Made by a program: the position numbers and the translations under genes. Of a stretch of DNA of 64,000 nucleotides, positions 18,468 to 28,172 are shown one piece after another. A model generated the notes under the pieces. The model had not been told where the DNA came from, did no database searches, and saw nothing but the letters and a program-made list of their open reading frames with translations. The DNA comes from JAPPLG01 sp965199935 (GTDB taxonomy: Bacteria; Bdellovibrionota; Bdellovibrionia; Bdellovibrionales; UBA1609). How positions within the stretch are numbered: the first letter of the stretch is position 1; every line of letters starts with the position of its first letter. The stretch spans positions 124,001-188,000 of the forward strand of contig CBDATD010000002.1 of the NCBI GenBank assembly GCA_965199935.1, in the 5' to 3' direction.

Positions 18468-18592
18468 AGCTCCTCCATACGGGACAGGCCGTACACTTTA
18501 TACCACGTCCTTTGTTTTTTCAATAAAAAGGGTTGTCTAAAGACTCTTTTTTTTGGTATTCAAGGTGTTTTACCGCCTTCAAGGGGTGTGGG
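18468..18592. promoter_or_regulatory. Divergent promoter region between rpsR and rpmB
   Basis: A 125-base gap separates two divergent ribosomal operons. It contains the inverted repeat TACGG-gacagg-CCGTA near 18478-18494, close to the rpsR side. The repeat could be an operator or a leader structure. I do not see a classical Zur box (the long AT-rich palindrome), so zinc control is not supported by the sequence itself. Confidence 0.35.
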
Positions 18593-18892
18593 ATGTCTCG
18601 TTGCGAATTTAGCGGCACAGGGCCTGTCGTCAAAAATCTGGTAAGCCACTCGAATATTAAAACAAAATCACGGGCCTTTCCCAACGTTCAGCGGAGGACT
18701 TTTTACAGTTTGACTTTGAAAAGGTATTTTCGGGCTAGAACGTCTGTTCGAACCTTGCGCAGTATAGATAAAAAAGGCGGGGTGGATATTTACCTGTTGA
18801 AACAAGACAGCGCGCTCTTGTCTCCTCGTCTGTTAAAATTAAAAAACCTACTGCTTCGTAAAATCAGTAAAAAAGCGGCTGAATCAACATGA
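18593..18892 (+). CDS. rpmB: 50S ribosomal protein L28 (zinc-free type)
   Basis: A 99-residue L28, long for the family (about 60-80), starting MSRCEFSGTGPVVKNLVSHS with the conserved NIKTKSRAFPNVQ core. The N-terminal CxxC of zinc-binding L28 is absent. ATG 18593 is chosen because AGGGG lies a few bases upstream and family alignment begins here; the frame itself is open further upstream. Its stop overlaps the L24 start by four bases (ATGA). Confidence 0.93.
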   Translation: MSRCEFSGTGPVVKNLVSHSNIKTKSRAFPNVQRRTFYSLTLKRYFRARTSVRTLRSIDKKGGVDIYLLKQDSALLSPRLLKLKNLLLRKISKKAAEST

Positions 18893-19149
18893 AGTTAAAA
18901 ATAAAAAAAGACGATGAAGTTCAAGTCATCTCCGGCGGCCAAAAAGGGAAGAAAGGAAAGGTTTTGGAGATTTCCCAAAAGCCCTTAAAACTGCGTGTGG
19001 CCGGAGTGTTTGTTCAAACTCACTTTGATAAAAAAGAAAGAAAACAATTTGAGAAAGAGGGCTTTGTTGATTATTCTAATGTGAAACTTGTGCAGTCCTC
19101 AGCTCCAAAAACCAAGAAAAGAAAGATAGTGAAGAAGAAAAAATCATAA
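18889..19149 (+). CDS. rplX: 50S ribosomal protein L24
   Basis: An 86-residue L24-type protein with a KOW motif at the N-terminus (IKKDDEVQVISGGQKGKKGK) and a strongly basic tail (KKRKIVKKKKS). L24 initiates 50S assembly. It is shorter than the E. coli protein (104) and is coupled to rpmB rather than located between rplN and rplE in the spc operon. It may be the only L24 or a relocated or second copy. Confidence 0.9.
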   Translation: MKLKIKKDDEVQVISGGQKGKKGKVLEISQKPLKLRVAGVFVQTHFDKKERKQFEKEGFVDYSNVKLVQSSAPKTKKRKIVKKKKS

Positions 19150-19175
19150 ATTGGAGCCGGCTTCTGTTTTTTGTA

Positions 19176-19448
19176 TTGAAAAATTGTAAGAGGACTGGGT
19201 GTAGAGCGTTGCTGTATCGTTTTATTAAAGCAGGTTTTTTGATGCTGTTCAGCTGTACAGCCTGCTGTCTTTTTTCAGAAGAAAAGGAGGCGGAGTCTTC
19301 CATAGAGGATGAAGTTTTAGAAGTGCGGACTCAATTTCCACGTTATCGTGTTTTGTACAATCATCAGAAGGTTATTCAAGAAGTTCAGGATCAGATGAAA
19401 CGAGATGAATCAAAAAATGAGCAAGAGCTGTCAAAACACAAAAAATAA
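19176..19448 (+). CDS. Hypothetical exported or lipoprotein-like small protein
   Basis: Up to 90 residues from a TTG at 19176. A hydrophobic stretch (FIKAGFLMLFSCTACCLFSE) suggests a signal peptide with possible lipobox cysteines, followed by a charged, glutamate-rich helical tail (VIQEVQDQMKRDESKNEQEL). The start is uncertain; TTG 19208 or ATG 19241 could serve. It may be read with rpmB-rplX, which end 26 bases upstream. No family recognised. Confidence 0.5.
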   Translation: MKNCKRTGCRALLYRFIKAGFLMLFSCTACCLFSEEKEAESSIEDEVLEVRTQFPRYRVLYNHQKVIQEVQDQMKRDESKNEQELSKHKK

Positions 19449-19492
19449 GATGCTGAAAAGGCTTCCAATAGACAGCGGTATAAACAGCACTG

Positions 19493-19798
19493 TTATCTAT
19501 TTGCTAGAGAGGCATCTTCCTCAGGCAAGGATGCACTGCCCTCGCTGGAGGGGTGTGTGTAGTTATTGACTAAACAGGACAAGCCTCTATGAATCTCTTT
19601 CTCCCAATGATGAGACAAATGTTTCAACCCTGTTAATGGCTCTCCAGCCTCATACGCCAAGTTGTACATACGCCGATTTTGAGATAAAAATTGATTTGCA
19701 AAATTGGTTTTCTGTCTGTTCATATTTTCTTCTGAGTTCAAAACATCCCAATAAACAGCCATGTCTTCTCCAAATAAGTGAGAATACATTCGCCTCAA
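19493..19798 (-). CDS. Hypothetical protein, uncertain
   Basis: A 101-residue frame (MRRMYSHLFGEDMAVYWDVL...) with a TTGAGG sequence before an internal ATG, giving a start at MYSHLF. It has no signal peptide and no recognised motif, but its composition is coding-like (YNLAYEAGEPLTGLKHLSHH). It fills most of the otherwise empty 440-base gap between the exported small protein and the membrane protein gene. Could be a real gene or a decayed one. Confidence 0.35.
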   Translation of the reverse strand: MRRMYSHLFGEDMAVYWDVLNSEENMNRQKTNFANQFLSQNRRMYNLAYEAGEPLTGLKHLSHHWEKEIHRGLSCLVNNYTHPSSEGSASLPEEDASLANR

Positions 19799-19889
19799 GG
19801 AGAGAGAATATTGAAGTTTTTTTGCAAATATCTAATTTTTTGAGCTGGAATTTGAGGGGGTGTAAGGGGTGTAAAAATCTGAGGCTCAT

Positions 19890-20243
19890 TTATCGGGTGA
19901 TGACCTGCCATACTGCATAGAAGGCCAAGGCCAGAACAATACAAACCAGAAGAGCTGTCTTCTTAAAGGCCGTCGTTTTGCTGACCAGAAAAGGAGTGAG
20001 AACGGCCAGGAGGCCCCATACGAGAATTTTTTGCCAAAACCAAGCAGGGGAGAGAAAACCCACAGGAATATTGGTTTTTGCAATCAATCCAAAACCGGAA
20101 ACAAAAAGCAGAAGTAAAGCAGAACCGTGGAGAGAGAGAACGAACTTTTTAAAGGACACAGGACCGGTGATAAGCATCCCCATAGACAAAAAGAGTGTTA
20201 TGAGACTCAGAAAGTGAAGCATTATGTAAAATTCATAACTCAT
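19890..20243 (-). CDS. Small integral membrane protein
   Basis: About 117 residues from ATG 20243 (MSYEFYIMLHFLSLITLFLS), with four membrane helices (near 7-25, 33-52, 65-85 and 92-112 of this form). An in-frame extension to 20405 exists but its sequence is less protein-like, so the shorter start is preferred. The pattern with LSLHGSALLLLFVSGFGLIA resembles small four-helix membrane proteins annotated only as hypothetical. No functional assignment. Confidence 0.6.
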   Translation of the reverse strand: MSYEFYIMLHFLSLITLFLSMGMLITGPVSFKKFVLSLHGSALLLLFVSGFGLIAKTNIPVGFLSPAWFWQKILVWGLLAVLTPFLVSKTTAFKKTALLVCIVLALAFYAVWQVITR

Positions 20244-20524
20244 GATTTCTGTCAATAATTCAGTTGTTTGTTGTATGTCAATAAGGATTACAGGTTTGTT
20301 GAGTTCATTGTTGGATTGGATAAATGAAGCAGGGAAAATATAAGATGGGTGTTTTTGAAAAACCATGAGGTCCGTTTGAGCTTTTTTATTCAAATACAAT
20401 GTCAAAATCCTACAGCGAGGAGGATTTGGATTGTTGCTGCTTTTTTAAAAGGAATTTCCTTGATGATCATCTCAAATCAGGTTAGAAACCCTCATTCGTT
20501 TTGATGTATTCAGGGGTGTTTTTT

Positions 20525-22531
20525 ATGGATTACGGTTTTATTGTTCCTCTTGTGGGTTTTGTGGGTTTGCTTTACGCTCTTTTTAGCTACTGTCTTCTTT
20601 CCAGATACTCTCCAGGCAATGAGAAAATGCAGGCCGTCAGCTCTCAAATTCATCTAGGGGCTATGGCTTTTATGCAGGCTCAATATTTGAGGCTTTCCTT
20701 CTTTATTTTGATTGCGTCTTTTTTACTGTGGTTTTTTATGAGCTGGATGATGATGTTTGCTTTTATCGCGGGGGCTGTGTGTTCTGCTTTGGCCGGTTTT
20801 ATTGGAATGAAATCAGCCGTGAAAGGAAATGTTCGAACAGCGTCAGCGGCTCAAAAAGGCATTGCTCCGGCTTTACAGGTGGCTTTTGACAGCGGTTCTG
20901 TAATGGGCTTGAGTGTGGCCAGCCTTGGGTTGTTGGGATTGGGTCTGCTGTACTACGTGTTTGAATGGTTTTCTATTTCTTCTGTTTCCTTTATTTCTGG
21001 TTTTTCTATGGGGGCCTCTTCAATTGCTTTGTTTGCCCGTGTGGGCGGAGGTATTTTCACTAAAGCGGCGGATGTCGGCTCAGATCTTGTCGGCAAGGTG
21101 GAAGCCGGTATTCCGGAAGACGATCCTAGAAATCCCGGCGTCATTGCAGACAATGTGGGCGACAATGTAGGCGATGTTGCAGGCATGGGCGCTGATATTT
21201 TTGAGTCTTATGTGGGAGCTATGGTGGCTTCTATGGCCATCGCCGCTTCTATGACTGATATTCAGGGGTATTTTGGAGCATCCGCAGAAAAAGAGCTGTT
21301 GATTGTACTTCCTCTTTTTGTTTGTGTGGCCGGACTGGCTTCTTCTTTTTTAGGTTTATTCAGTGTTCAGCTGTTTAAGTCCCGCCCTCCCGCGAGTGCT
21401 TTATTTTTATCACAGATTACGGGAGCTTTTGTATTTTTAGCGGTCACAGGCGTTTTATTATTTTCCACAATGGAGATGGGATGGAAAATTTATGCCGCTG
21501 TTTTAGCGGGTCATATCGCCGGGCTTTTGATCGGCAAGATTACAGAGTACTACACTTCTTCAAAACCTATTTTAAAAATAGTGAAAGCCTCTAAGACAGG
21601 TCCGGCTACAAATATCATTTCAGGCGTCTCTGTAGGTTTAGAGTCTTGTTTTATCCCTTTGCTGTTTATCGTTTTAACTATTTTAGTTTCTTATCAATTT
21701 GCCGGCCTCTATGGGATTGCCATGTCAGCCGTCGGTATGCTGGCTACAGTGGGGTTGACAATGACCATAGATGCTTACGGGCCTGTTGCTGACAATGCGG
21801 GAGGCATTGCGGAGATGTCCGGTTTGGGCGCTGAGGTGAGAAAAGTGACAGATCAATTGGACTCTGTCGGCAACACAACCGCCGCGATCGGCAAGGGTTT
21901 TGCCATTGGCTCCGCCGCGCTAACGGCTTTGGCTTTATTTGTGGCTTTCAAACAAGCGGTGTCCAGCTCCATCAACATGGACATCACAGATCCTTACGTT
22001 GTGGCGGGTCTGTTTTTAGGATCGTCTATAGTGCTTTTTTCAGCCAGTTTAACAATGAATTCGGTGGGCAGGACAGCAGAGAAAATGGTGGAGGAAATTC
22101 GACGTCAATTTAAAGAAATTACCGGCTTGATGGAAGGAAAGGCAGAACCGGACACCCGCAGATGTGTGGATATTGCCGCTTCGGCCTCTTTGAGAGAAAT
22201 GGTTCTGCCCGGAGTTTTAGCTGTTGTGTCTCCTGTGTTGATTGGTTTTGGTTTAAATGCCACGGCTTTGGCGGGAGCTTTGGCCGGAGCTTTAATTACA
22301 GGAGTGGCTTTGGCTTTGTTCATGGCCAATTCCGGGGGAGCTTGGGATAATGCGAAGAAGTACATAGAAAGCGGACAAGATCCTTCTGCCGGCAGAGGCG
22401 GTGTGGTTCACCAAGCGGCGGTGATAGGAGATACAGTGGGAGATCCGTTCAAAGACACAACAGGTCCGGCAATGAACATTTTAATTAAATTAATGTCTAT
22501 TGTGGCTTTAGTCATTGCTCCTCTCCTTTAA
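20525..22531 (+). CDS. hppA: Membrane-bound pyrophosphatase, K+-dependent type
   Basis: About 668 residues with some sixteen membrane helices. The pyrophosphate-binding site is clear: KAADVGSDLVGKVEAGIPED followed by DNVGDNVGDVAGMGADIFES, and the later DNAGGIAEMSG and GDTVGDPFKDTTGPAMNI. The site that separates subclasses reads GNTTAAIGKGFAIGSAALT, with alanine where K+-independent enzymes have lysine, so it should require K+. It couples pyrophosphate hydrolysis to H+ or Na+ export. ATG 20525 is preferred because AGGGG lies nine bases upstream; the frame is open from 20501. Confidence 0.96.
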   Translation: MDYGFIVPLVGFVGLLYALFSYCLLSRYSPGNEKMQAVSSQIHLGAMAFMQAQYLRLSFFILIASFLLWFFMSWMMMFAFIAGAVCSALAGFIGMKSAVKGNVRTASAAQKGIAPALQVAFDSGSVMGLSVASLGLLGLGLLYYVFEWFSISSVSFISGFSMGASSIALFARVGGGIFTKAADVGSDLVGKVEAGIPEDDPRNPGVIADNVGDNVGDVAGMGADIFESYVGAMVASMAIAASMTDIQGYFGASAEKELLIVLPLFVCVAGLASSFLGLFSVQLFKSRPPASALFLSQITGAFVFLAVTGVLLFSTMEMGWKIYAAVLAGHIAGLLIGKITEYYTSSKPILKIVKASKTGPATNIISGVSVGLESCFIPLLFIVLTILVSYQFAGLYGIAMSAVGMLATVGLTMTIDAYGPVADNAGGIAEMSGLGAEVRKVTDQLDSVGNTTAAIGKGFAIGSAALTALALFVAFKQAVSSSINMDITDPYVVAGLFLGSSIVLFSASLTMNSVGRTAEKMVEEIRRQFKEITGLMEGKAEPDTRRCVDIAASASLREMVLPGVLAVVSPVLIGFGLNATALAGALAGALITGVALALFMANSGGAWDNAKKYIESGQDPSAGRGGVVHQAAVIGDTVGDPFKDTTGPAMNILIKLMSIVALVIAPLL

Positions 22532-22584
22532 AATAAAATTAAAAATTTATGAAAAAGAAATAAACTTCCGATCCGTATAAGGCT

Positions 22585-23691
22585 ATGGATGGATCTGTTT
22601 TTGAATCGGCAATTAAAAATTTTCTTTCTCCTATTTGGGATTTATTGAAAGACGAGTCTGTGACAGAAGTCATGGTCAACTCCTTTGATGAAATCTGGAT
22701 TGAGAGAGGCGGAAAAATCGAGAAGGCTTCAAACAAGTTTCAAGATGAAGACTCCTTAAGAGCCGCCGCGAACAATATTGCTCAAAGTGTGGGGCGTCAG
22801 ATTGGGGATGAAAATCCAAGACTGGATGCCCGTCTTCCCAATGGGTACCGCATTCACGTTGTGATCCCGCCGTGCGCAAGGAAAGGAACCACGATGGCGG
22901 TCCGCAAATTTTCCACCACACAGTTTACTTTTCAGGATTTTATCAAATACGGCTCTATGTCTGTGGAGATGGCTCAGTTCATAGACATTTGCGTGAAACT
23001 GGGAAAAAATATTATCGTCAGCGGCGGTACAGGTTCTGGAAAAACGACTTTGCTCAGCATGATCTGCAACCGCATTCCCAAAGGCCAGCGTTTAATTGTC
23101 ATTGAAGATTCCAGCGAACTGCAAATTGATTATGAACACATTGTCTTTTTTGAAACCAGAATGGCTCAGCCGGATGAAGGGCTGTCCGCTGTCACTATTG
23201 AAGATTTGGTGAAAAGCAGTCTTCGTTTAAGACCGGATCGGATTATTATTGGAGAGGTTAGAGGAGGGGAGGCCTTGGATTTAGTGCAGGCCATGAACAC
23301 AGGGCATAAGGGGTGTTTTGGAACCCTGCACGCCAACACTCCAAAAGCGGCGATGGTCAGACTTCAAGCTCTCGCTCAGGGCGCGGATTCTCAACTGAGT
23401 GAAAAAGCTCTTGTTCAGCAAATCAGTTCAGCTGTGGATGTTGTGGTTCAAACTTCCCGGTATCAAGACGGTGTTCGAAGAATTGCCTCCATTTCGGAAG
23501 TGCTGGGCAAGGATGAAAGAGATCAATATTTGGTGGAGGATATTTATCATTTGGACCGTCTTATCAAGAGAGAAGACGGGAGTTTTTCAGGTGTTGCAGA
23601 GGCAACAGGCCGTGTCCCTTCTTTTATGTCAGAAATTGAGGATCAAAAGCTTCCTTTTTCCCGCCAAAAATTTCTGAAAAAAGCCTCTTAG
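22585..23691 (+). CDS. CpaF/TadA-type secretion ATPase
   Basis: A 368-residue type II/IV secretion ATPase. Walker A is VSGGTGSGKTTLL (about residue 151), followed by the Asp box (IVIEDSSELQI) and the Walker B/His box region (IIIGEVRGGEALDLVQAMNT, GCFGTLHANTP). The N-terminal domain includes DESVTEVMVNSFDEIWIERG, typical of the CpaF class. It would drive a Tad pilus or a related secretion apparatus, but none of the other tad/cpa genes is here, so its partners must be elsewhere. It follows hppA by 53 bases. Confidence 0.9.
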   Translation: MDGSVFESAIKNFLSPIWDLLKDESVTEVMVNSFDEIWIERGGKIEKASNKFQDEDSLRAAANNIAQSVGRQIGDENPRLDARLPNGYRIHVVIPPCARKGTTMAVRKFSTTQFTFQDFIKYGSMSVEMAQFIDICVKLGKNIIVSGGTGSGKTTLLSMICNRIPKGQRLIVIEDSSELQIDYEHIVFFETRMAQPDEGLSAVTIEDLVKSSLRLRPDRIIIGEVRGGEALDLVQAMNTGHKGCFGTLHANTPKAAMVRLQALAQGADSQLSEKALVQQISSAVDVVVQTSRYQDGVRRIASISEVLGKDERDQYLVEDIYHLDRLIKREDGSFSGVAEATGRVPSFMSEIEDQKLPFSRQKFLKKAS

Positions 23692-23794
23692 CTCTTTCGA
23701 GTTCTGCTTTATTAAAGTGACAGTATAGACCAAAGACCAAGCTCTATAAAAAATCTAAAAAGAGGGAGATTGTTATAATAACATCAAGGGAATC

Positions 23795-24733
23795 GTGAAA
23801 AAACTGATGATTCAAATTGAAACTTTTTTTGGCCAGGCCTACGACTGGCTGAATGTGGCTTTTAGTCATGAGTTGTTTTCAGTTGGAGACAAAACTCCTA
23901 TTACGTTTGGACGCGTTCTCATCAGTTTGACCGCTTTTTTTGTCGGCTACAAAATAATCCGCCTCTTGTCTCATCAGGTGGATAGAAGAATTCTCACCCA
24001 TTTTGATGTGGAGCCTGCTTTCCGCCACAGCGCTAAGACTTATTCTTTCTACATTATGATGATTTTCCTCATTCTATTTACTTTAAAACTGTTAAATATT
24101 CCTTTAACGGCTTTCACCATTGTCGGCGGCGCTGTCGCTGTAGGTTTGGGCCTTGGGGCTCAAAATATTATTTACGATTTTTTAAGCGGCCTGGTGATTA
24201 TGCTAGAGCATCCCATCCGCACAGGAGACGTTGTTGAGCTGTTGGATCAGCAGGATGTTGTGAGGGGGCATGTGGAGTACATTGGAGCCAGAGCCACACG
24301 CATCTACACTGTGGATAACAAGCATATTATTATCCCTAATAATTATTTCCTCAGCAAATCTGTATTGAACTGGACTCTCTCTGATGAAGTGATCCGCGCT
24401 GATGTTGAAGTAGGGGTGATTTACGGCTCCCCTGTGGAGAAGGTGAGGTCTCTGCTGTCTCAGGCCGCGGATGAAAATGAGAAAGTCAAGAAAAAGCCTC
24501 AGCCTGTGATCCTTATTTCTGATTTTGGAGACAACGCCGTTGTTTTTCATTTGTACTTTTGGGCAAAAATCGCCACTGTCATGGATATGAAAAAGATTCA
24601 AAGTGAAATTAGATTTAAGATCACTGAACTTTTTAAGGCAAATAATATTGTCATCGCCTTTCCCCAAAGAGATTTACATTTGAAATCCTCTTCGGCTCCT
24701 CTACAGGTGGAGATACAAAAAACTAGTGTTTGA
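23795..24733 (+). CDS. MscS-family mechanosensitive ion channel
   Basis: A 312-residue small-conductance channel protein from GTG 23795 with AAGGGA upstream. There are three or four membrane helices; the pore-lining helix is the Gly/Ala-rich stretch VGGAVAVGLGLGAQNIIYDF (about 110-130). It is followed by the beta domain with HPIRTGDVVELLDQQDVVRG and IPNNYFLSKSVLNW. The channel releases solutes under osmotic downshock. There are no operon partners with clear functional links. Confidence 0.92.
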   Translation: MKKLMIQIETFFGQAYDWLNVAFSHELFSVGDKTPITFGRVLISLTAFFVGYKIIRLLSHQVDRRILTHFDVEPAFRHSAKTYSFYIMMIFLILFTLKLLNIPLTAFTIVGGAVAVGLGLGAQNIIYDFLSGLVIMLEHPIRTGDVVELLDQQDVVRGHVEYIGARATRIYTVDNKHIIIPNNYFLSKSVLNWTLSDEVIRADVEVGVIYGSPVEKVRSLLSQAADENEKVKKKPQPVILISDFGDNAVVFHLYFWAKIATVMDMKKIQSEIRFKITELFKANNIVIAFPQRDLHLKSSSAPLQVEIQKTSV

Positions 24734-24766
24734 CTGGAGTCTTGGAGATATGATCTGATCGGCTCT

Positions 24767-25633
24767 ATGCCGGGTACAGATACATCCAAAGAAAAATCGG
24801 TTCACCCTTTTCCTCTGGAGCAAGTGGGCCTCAAAGACATTGAACTGCCTTTAGAAGTGCAGTGGGGGCGGCGGACGCAGTCTGCCTTAGCTGTTATTGA
24901 AGCTGTTGTGTCTTTGGACGACCCTCATCAGCGCGGCATCCATATGTCGAGAATCTATCACGCCCTTCATCAGTTTTCTGAAAATGAAATTTTGAGTCCG
25001 AAAACAATGAGAAGTCTTTTGAAAAAAATTGTGGACGCTCAAGAGGATTATTGCTCCTCCGGCAGACTGCGCATCCAATGGAAAAGTGTTGTGGAGCAAA
25101 ACTCTTTGGTCAGCTCGTATAAAGGCTTCCGTGTGTATCCTTGTTTTTACGAAATGGATACAGAAGGAAGTTTTATCAGCGGTGTGGAGCTGTTGTACTC
25201 TTCCACCTGCCCCTGCTCGGCGGCTCTTTCCAGAGAGCTGGTCCAGGATCAATTTAAAAAAGACTCTCCCTCTTCGGATCAAGTGATGGAGTGGCTGGGG
25301 AGGGAGAAGTCTATCGCCGGCACAGCGCACGCCCAGAGAAGCCGGGCTAAAATTCAAATAAAAACAAAAGAACAAAATTATTTAATGTCTGTGATCACTG
25401 AGGTGGAAAAGGCCCTGGCCGTGCCGGTTCAAACAGCTGTGAAAAGAGAGGATGAAAAACAATTTGCCCGCCTCAACAGTCAGAATTTAATGTATTCTGA
25501 AGATGCTGTCCGAAGAATCAAGCATTGTCTAGAGAGGCAGGGGTGGGTCACAGCCTACCATGTGGAAATTGGGCATTTTGAAAGCCTTCATCCGTTTAAT
25601 ACTGCGGCCAGAACAATGAAAAATTGGAAATAA
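24767..25633 (+). CDS. folE2: GTP cyclohydrolase I type 2 (FolE2)
   Basis: A 288-residue FolE2/GCYH-IB enzyme that makes dihydroneopterin triphosphate from GTP for folate. The metal-site cysteine is in STCPCSAALSREL and the glutamate in VEIGHFESLHPFNTAA. Unlike FolE it does not strictly need zinc; in many bacteria it backs up FolE under zinc limitation. This is interesting beside the zinc-free S14, S18 and L28 in this window. ATG 24767 has a weak ribosome site. uvrA begins shortly after its stop. Confidence 0.94.
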   Translation: MPGTDTSKEKSVHPFPLEQVGLKDIELPLEVQWGRRTQSALAVIEAVVSLDDPHQRGIHMSRIYHALHQFSENEILSPKTMRSLLKKIVDAQEDYCSSGRLRIQWKSVVEQNSLVSSYKGFRVYPCFYEMDTEGSFISGVELLYSSTCPCSAALSRELVQDQFKKDSPSSDQVMEWLGREKSIAGTAHAQRSRAKIQIKTKEQNYLMSVITEVEKALAVPVQTAVKREDEKQFARLNSQNLMYSEDAVRRIKHCLERQGWVTAYHVEIGHFESLHPFNTAARTMKNWK

Positions 25634-25647
25634 CCAGCAGGCGGAAA

Positions 25648-28172
25648 GTGAAAACAAAAGACGGCATTTGGATTCGAGGAGCGAGAGAGCATAATTTAAA
25701 ATCCATCAATGTGTTTATCCCCAGAAATAAAATCACTGTTTTAACGGGGCTTAGCGGAAGCGGTAAATCCAGTTTGGCTTTTGACACTATTTATGCTGAA
25801 GGGCAAAGACGCTATATTGAAAGCTTTTCCTCATACGCCCGTTATTTTATGGAAAAACTAAAACCTCCGGATGTGGATTCTATTTTGGGGCTTTCTCCTG
25901 TTGTCGCGATTGACCAAAAAACGATCAGCTCAAATCCCCGCTCGACCGTAGGGACAGCAACGGAAGTTTATGATTATCTGCGCCTCCTCTACGCAAAACT
26001 GGGGACTCCTGTCTGCCCCTCTCATCGTGTCCCTCTGGAAAAAACAACTCCTGCTGATATTGCCGTCAATGTTTTTAAAAGGAGAAAAAAATCTCCATTG
26101 AAAATTTTTGCTCCTGTGGTTCGCGGGAAGAAGGGGTTTATGCAGGATGTTGTTCAGAAATACATCAAAAAAGGTTTTGTTCGGGCGAGAGTGGATGGTC
26201 AAATGAGAAATTTAGATCAGGTTTCAAAGCTCTCCAAAAATAAAACTCATCATATAGATATTTTAGTGGATCAGATATTTGCGGAGAAAAAATATTATGA
26301 CCGCTTTTTAAAAAGCGCGGCGCTGGCCGCTGAATTGTCGGATGGATTTATTTCTGTTGAGCTGGATCAGCCCCATTCCATTCAGATGTATTCTTTGAAC
26401 GCCGTCTGCCCCATTTGTTTTTTTTCAGCTTTGGAAGTGGAGCCTAAACTTTTCAGTTTTAACTCTCCGAAAGGAGCCTGTCCTGCCTGCAGCGGCTTGG
26501 GCTATGACAAAGAGGATGACCGGGTGGATGAAGAGGAATTGTTTTACTCCAAGGTCTGCTCTGTTTGTCAAGGAAGGAGGCTGTGTCCGGAAGCTCTATC
26601 CGTGTTGATTAAAAATAAAAATATTCACGAGTTGTCCTCAATGGATTTGGAGGGGCTGGAAAAGTTTTTAAAAAAAATTCGATTTCCCTCAAAGTATAAG
26701 GTGATTGCTGAAAATATTATTCAAAAAATCCTTTATGATTTGGAGGTGTTGAAAAAGGTAGGTGTTTCTTACCTAAGTTTGGAGCGTTCGGTTCTCTCCC
26801 TCTCCGGCGGAGAGGCACAGAGGATTCGGCTGGCTTCTCAAATTTCTTCTGTACTCAGGGGGGTTTTGTATATTTTAGATGAACCAAGCATTGGCCTTCA
26901 TCCTGCAGACAGTGATGTTTTTCTGGAACTCATGCGAAAACTTAAAAAAAGGGATAATACAATTTTAATTGTAGAACACGATGAAACAGCTATTCGCTCT
27001 GCAGATTATATTGTTGACATCGGACCTGGAGCAGGGAGGCTTGGAGGGAGGCTGGTGGTTCAAGGGGTTTTGCAGGATGTTTTGAAAAATAAAAAAAGCC
27101 TCACCGGCGCTTATCTAGCTCACAGAAAAAAAATCATCATTCCCTCTCAGAGAAGAACAAACTTTAAGGAGCGTCTGGAGATTGTAGGAGCCAGAGGAAA
27201 TAATTTAAAGAATGTGCATCTTAAACTTCCTTTGAAAACTTTTACCTGCGTCACGGGGGTGTCCGGCAGCGGCAAAAGCTCTCTGATTGTCGATACCCTG
27301 TATAGGGCCTTGTTTAAAAAAATCTATAAAAACAGCTTATTTCAGCCTCTGCCTTTTGAAAAAATACTGGGGTATAAATCCATTGAAAAAGTGATTTTGG
27401 TGGACCAAAAAACCGATTGGCAGAACTTCAAGATCAGTGCCGGCGACCTATGTAGGCGTGATGTCTCTGATCCGCAGTTTTATGTCTCTGCTGGCTTCTT
27501 CAAGGGTGCGGGGCTGCACACCCTCTCATTTTAGCTTCAACGTCAAGGGAGGGCGCTGTGATTACTGTGAAGGAGCAGGGCAGATCGTACAGGAGATGCA
27601 TTTTTTTATCTTCTGCTGTGATTCCCTGTGAAATGTGCCAGGGCAAAAGATACTCTTCAGATGTTTTAAATATTTTTTATAAAGAGAAAAATATTTCAGA
27701 CATACTGCAGATGACCGTTCGCGAAGCTCTGAGCTTTTTTAAAGACCATCCACAGATTCACCGCCATTTAAAAAGTCTGAGTGATGTGGGGCTGTCCTAT
27801 CTCACTTTAGGGCAGTCGTCTGCCGCCCTTTCGGGGGGGGAGGCTCAAAGAATCAAATTGACTCGTGAACTTTCCAAGAAAAATCAAGGAAACACTCTGT
27901 ATATTTTAGATGAACCCACCACGGGCCTTCATTTTGATGATATTAAAAAACTGCTGGATGTTTTGAATCGTTTAGTGGATAAAGGGAATACGGTGGTTGT
28001 TATTGAACACAATATGGATGTGATTAAATCCTGTGATTATGTTTTAGATTTGGGTCCGAGGGGAGGTCGTTTTGGCGGACGCATTTTAACTGGAGGCTCT
28101 CCTGAGCGTGTGGCGGGCGTGAAAGACAATCTGACAGGAAAATATCTTAAGAAGGCCCTGAAAACAGTATGA
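25648..28172 (+). pseudogene. uvrA: uvrA excinuclease subunit A with two frameshifts
   Basis: The N-terminal half (IRGAREHNLKSINVFIP, Walker A TGLSGSGKSSLAF, signature SLSGGEAQRIRL, zinc cysteines) is in one frame from GTG 25648 (AGGCGG upstream; an in-frame TTG lies at 25624). The frame breaks at the A6 run 27407-27412; dropping one A restores VDQKPIGRTSRSVPATYVG. It breaks again at the T7 run 27601-27607; dropping one T restores QEMHFLSSAVIPCEMCQG. The end (SAALSGGEAQRIKLTRELSK) is intact up to the overlap with purF. Corrected length is about 840 residues, shorter than usual (about 940). Either sequencing errors in homopolymers or real inactivation. Confidence 0.93.

Noticed and set aside
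18468..18592. Zur box controlling the zinc-free ribosomal genes
   Set aside because: No long AT-rich palindrome of the Zur type was found; only a 5-base inverted repeat is present.
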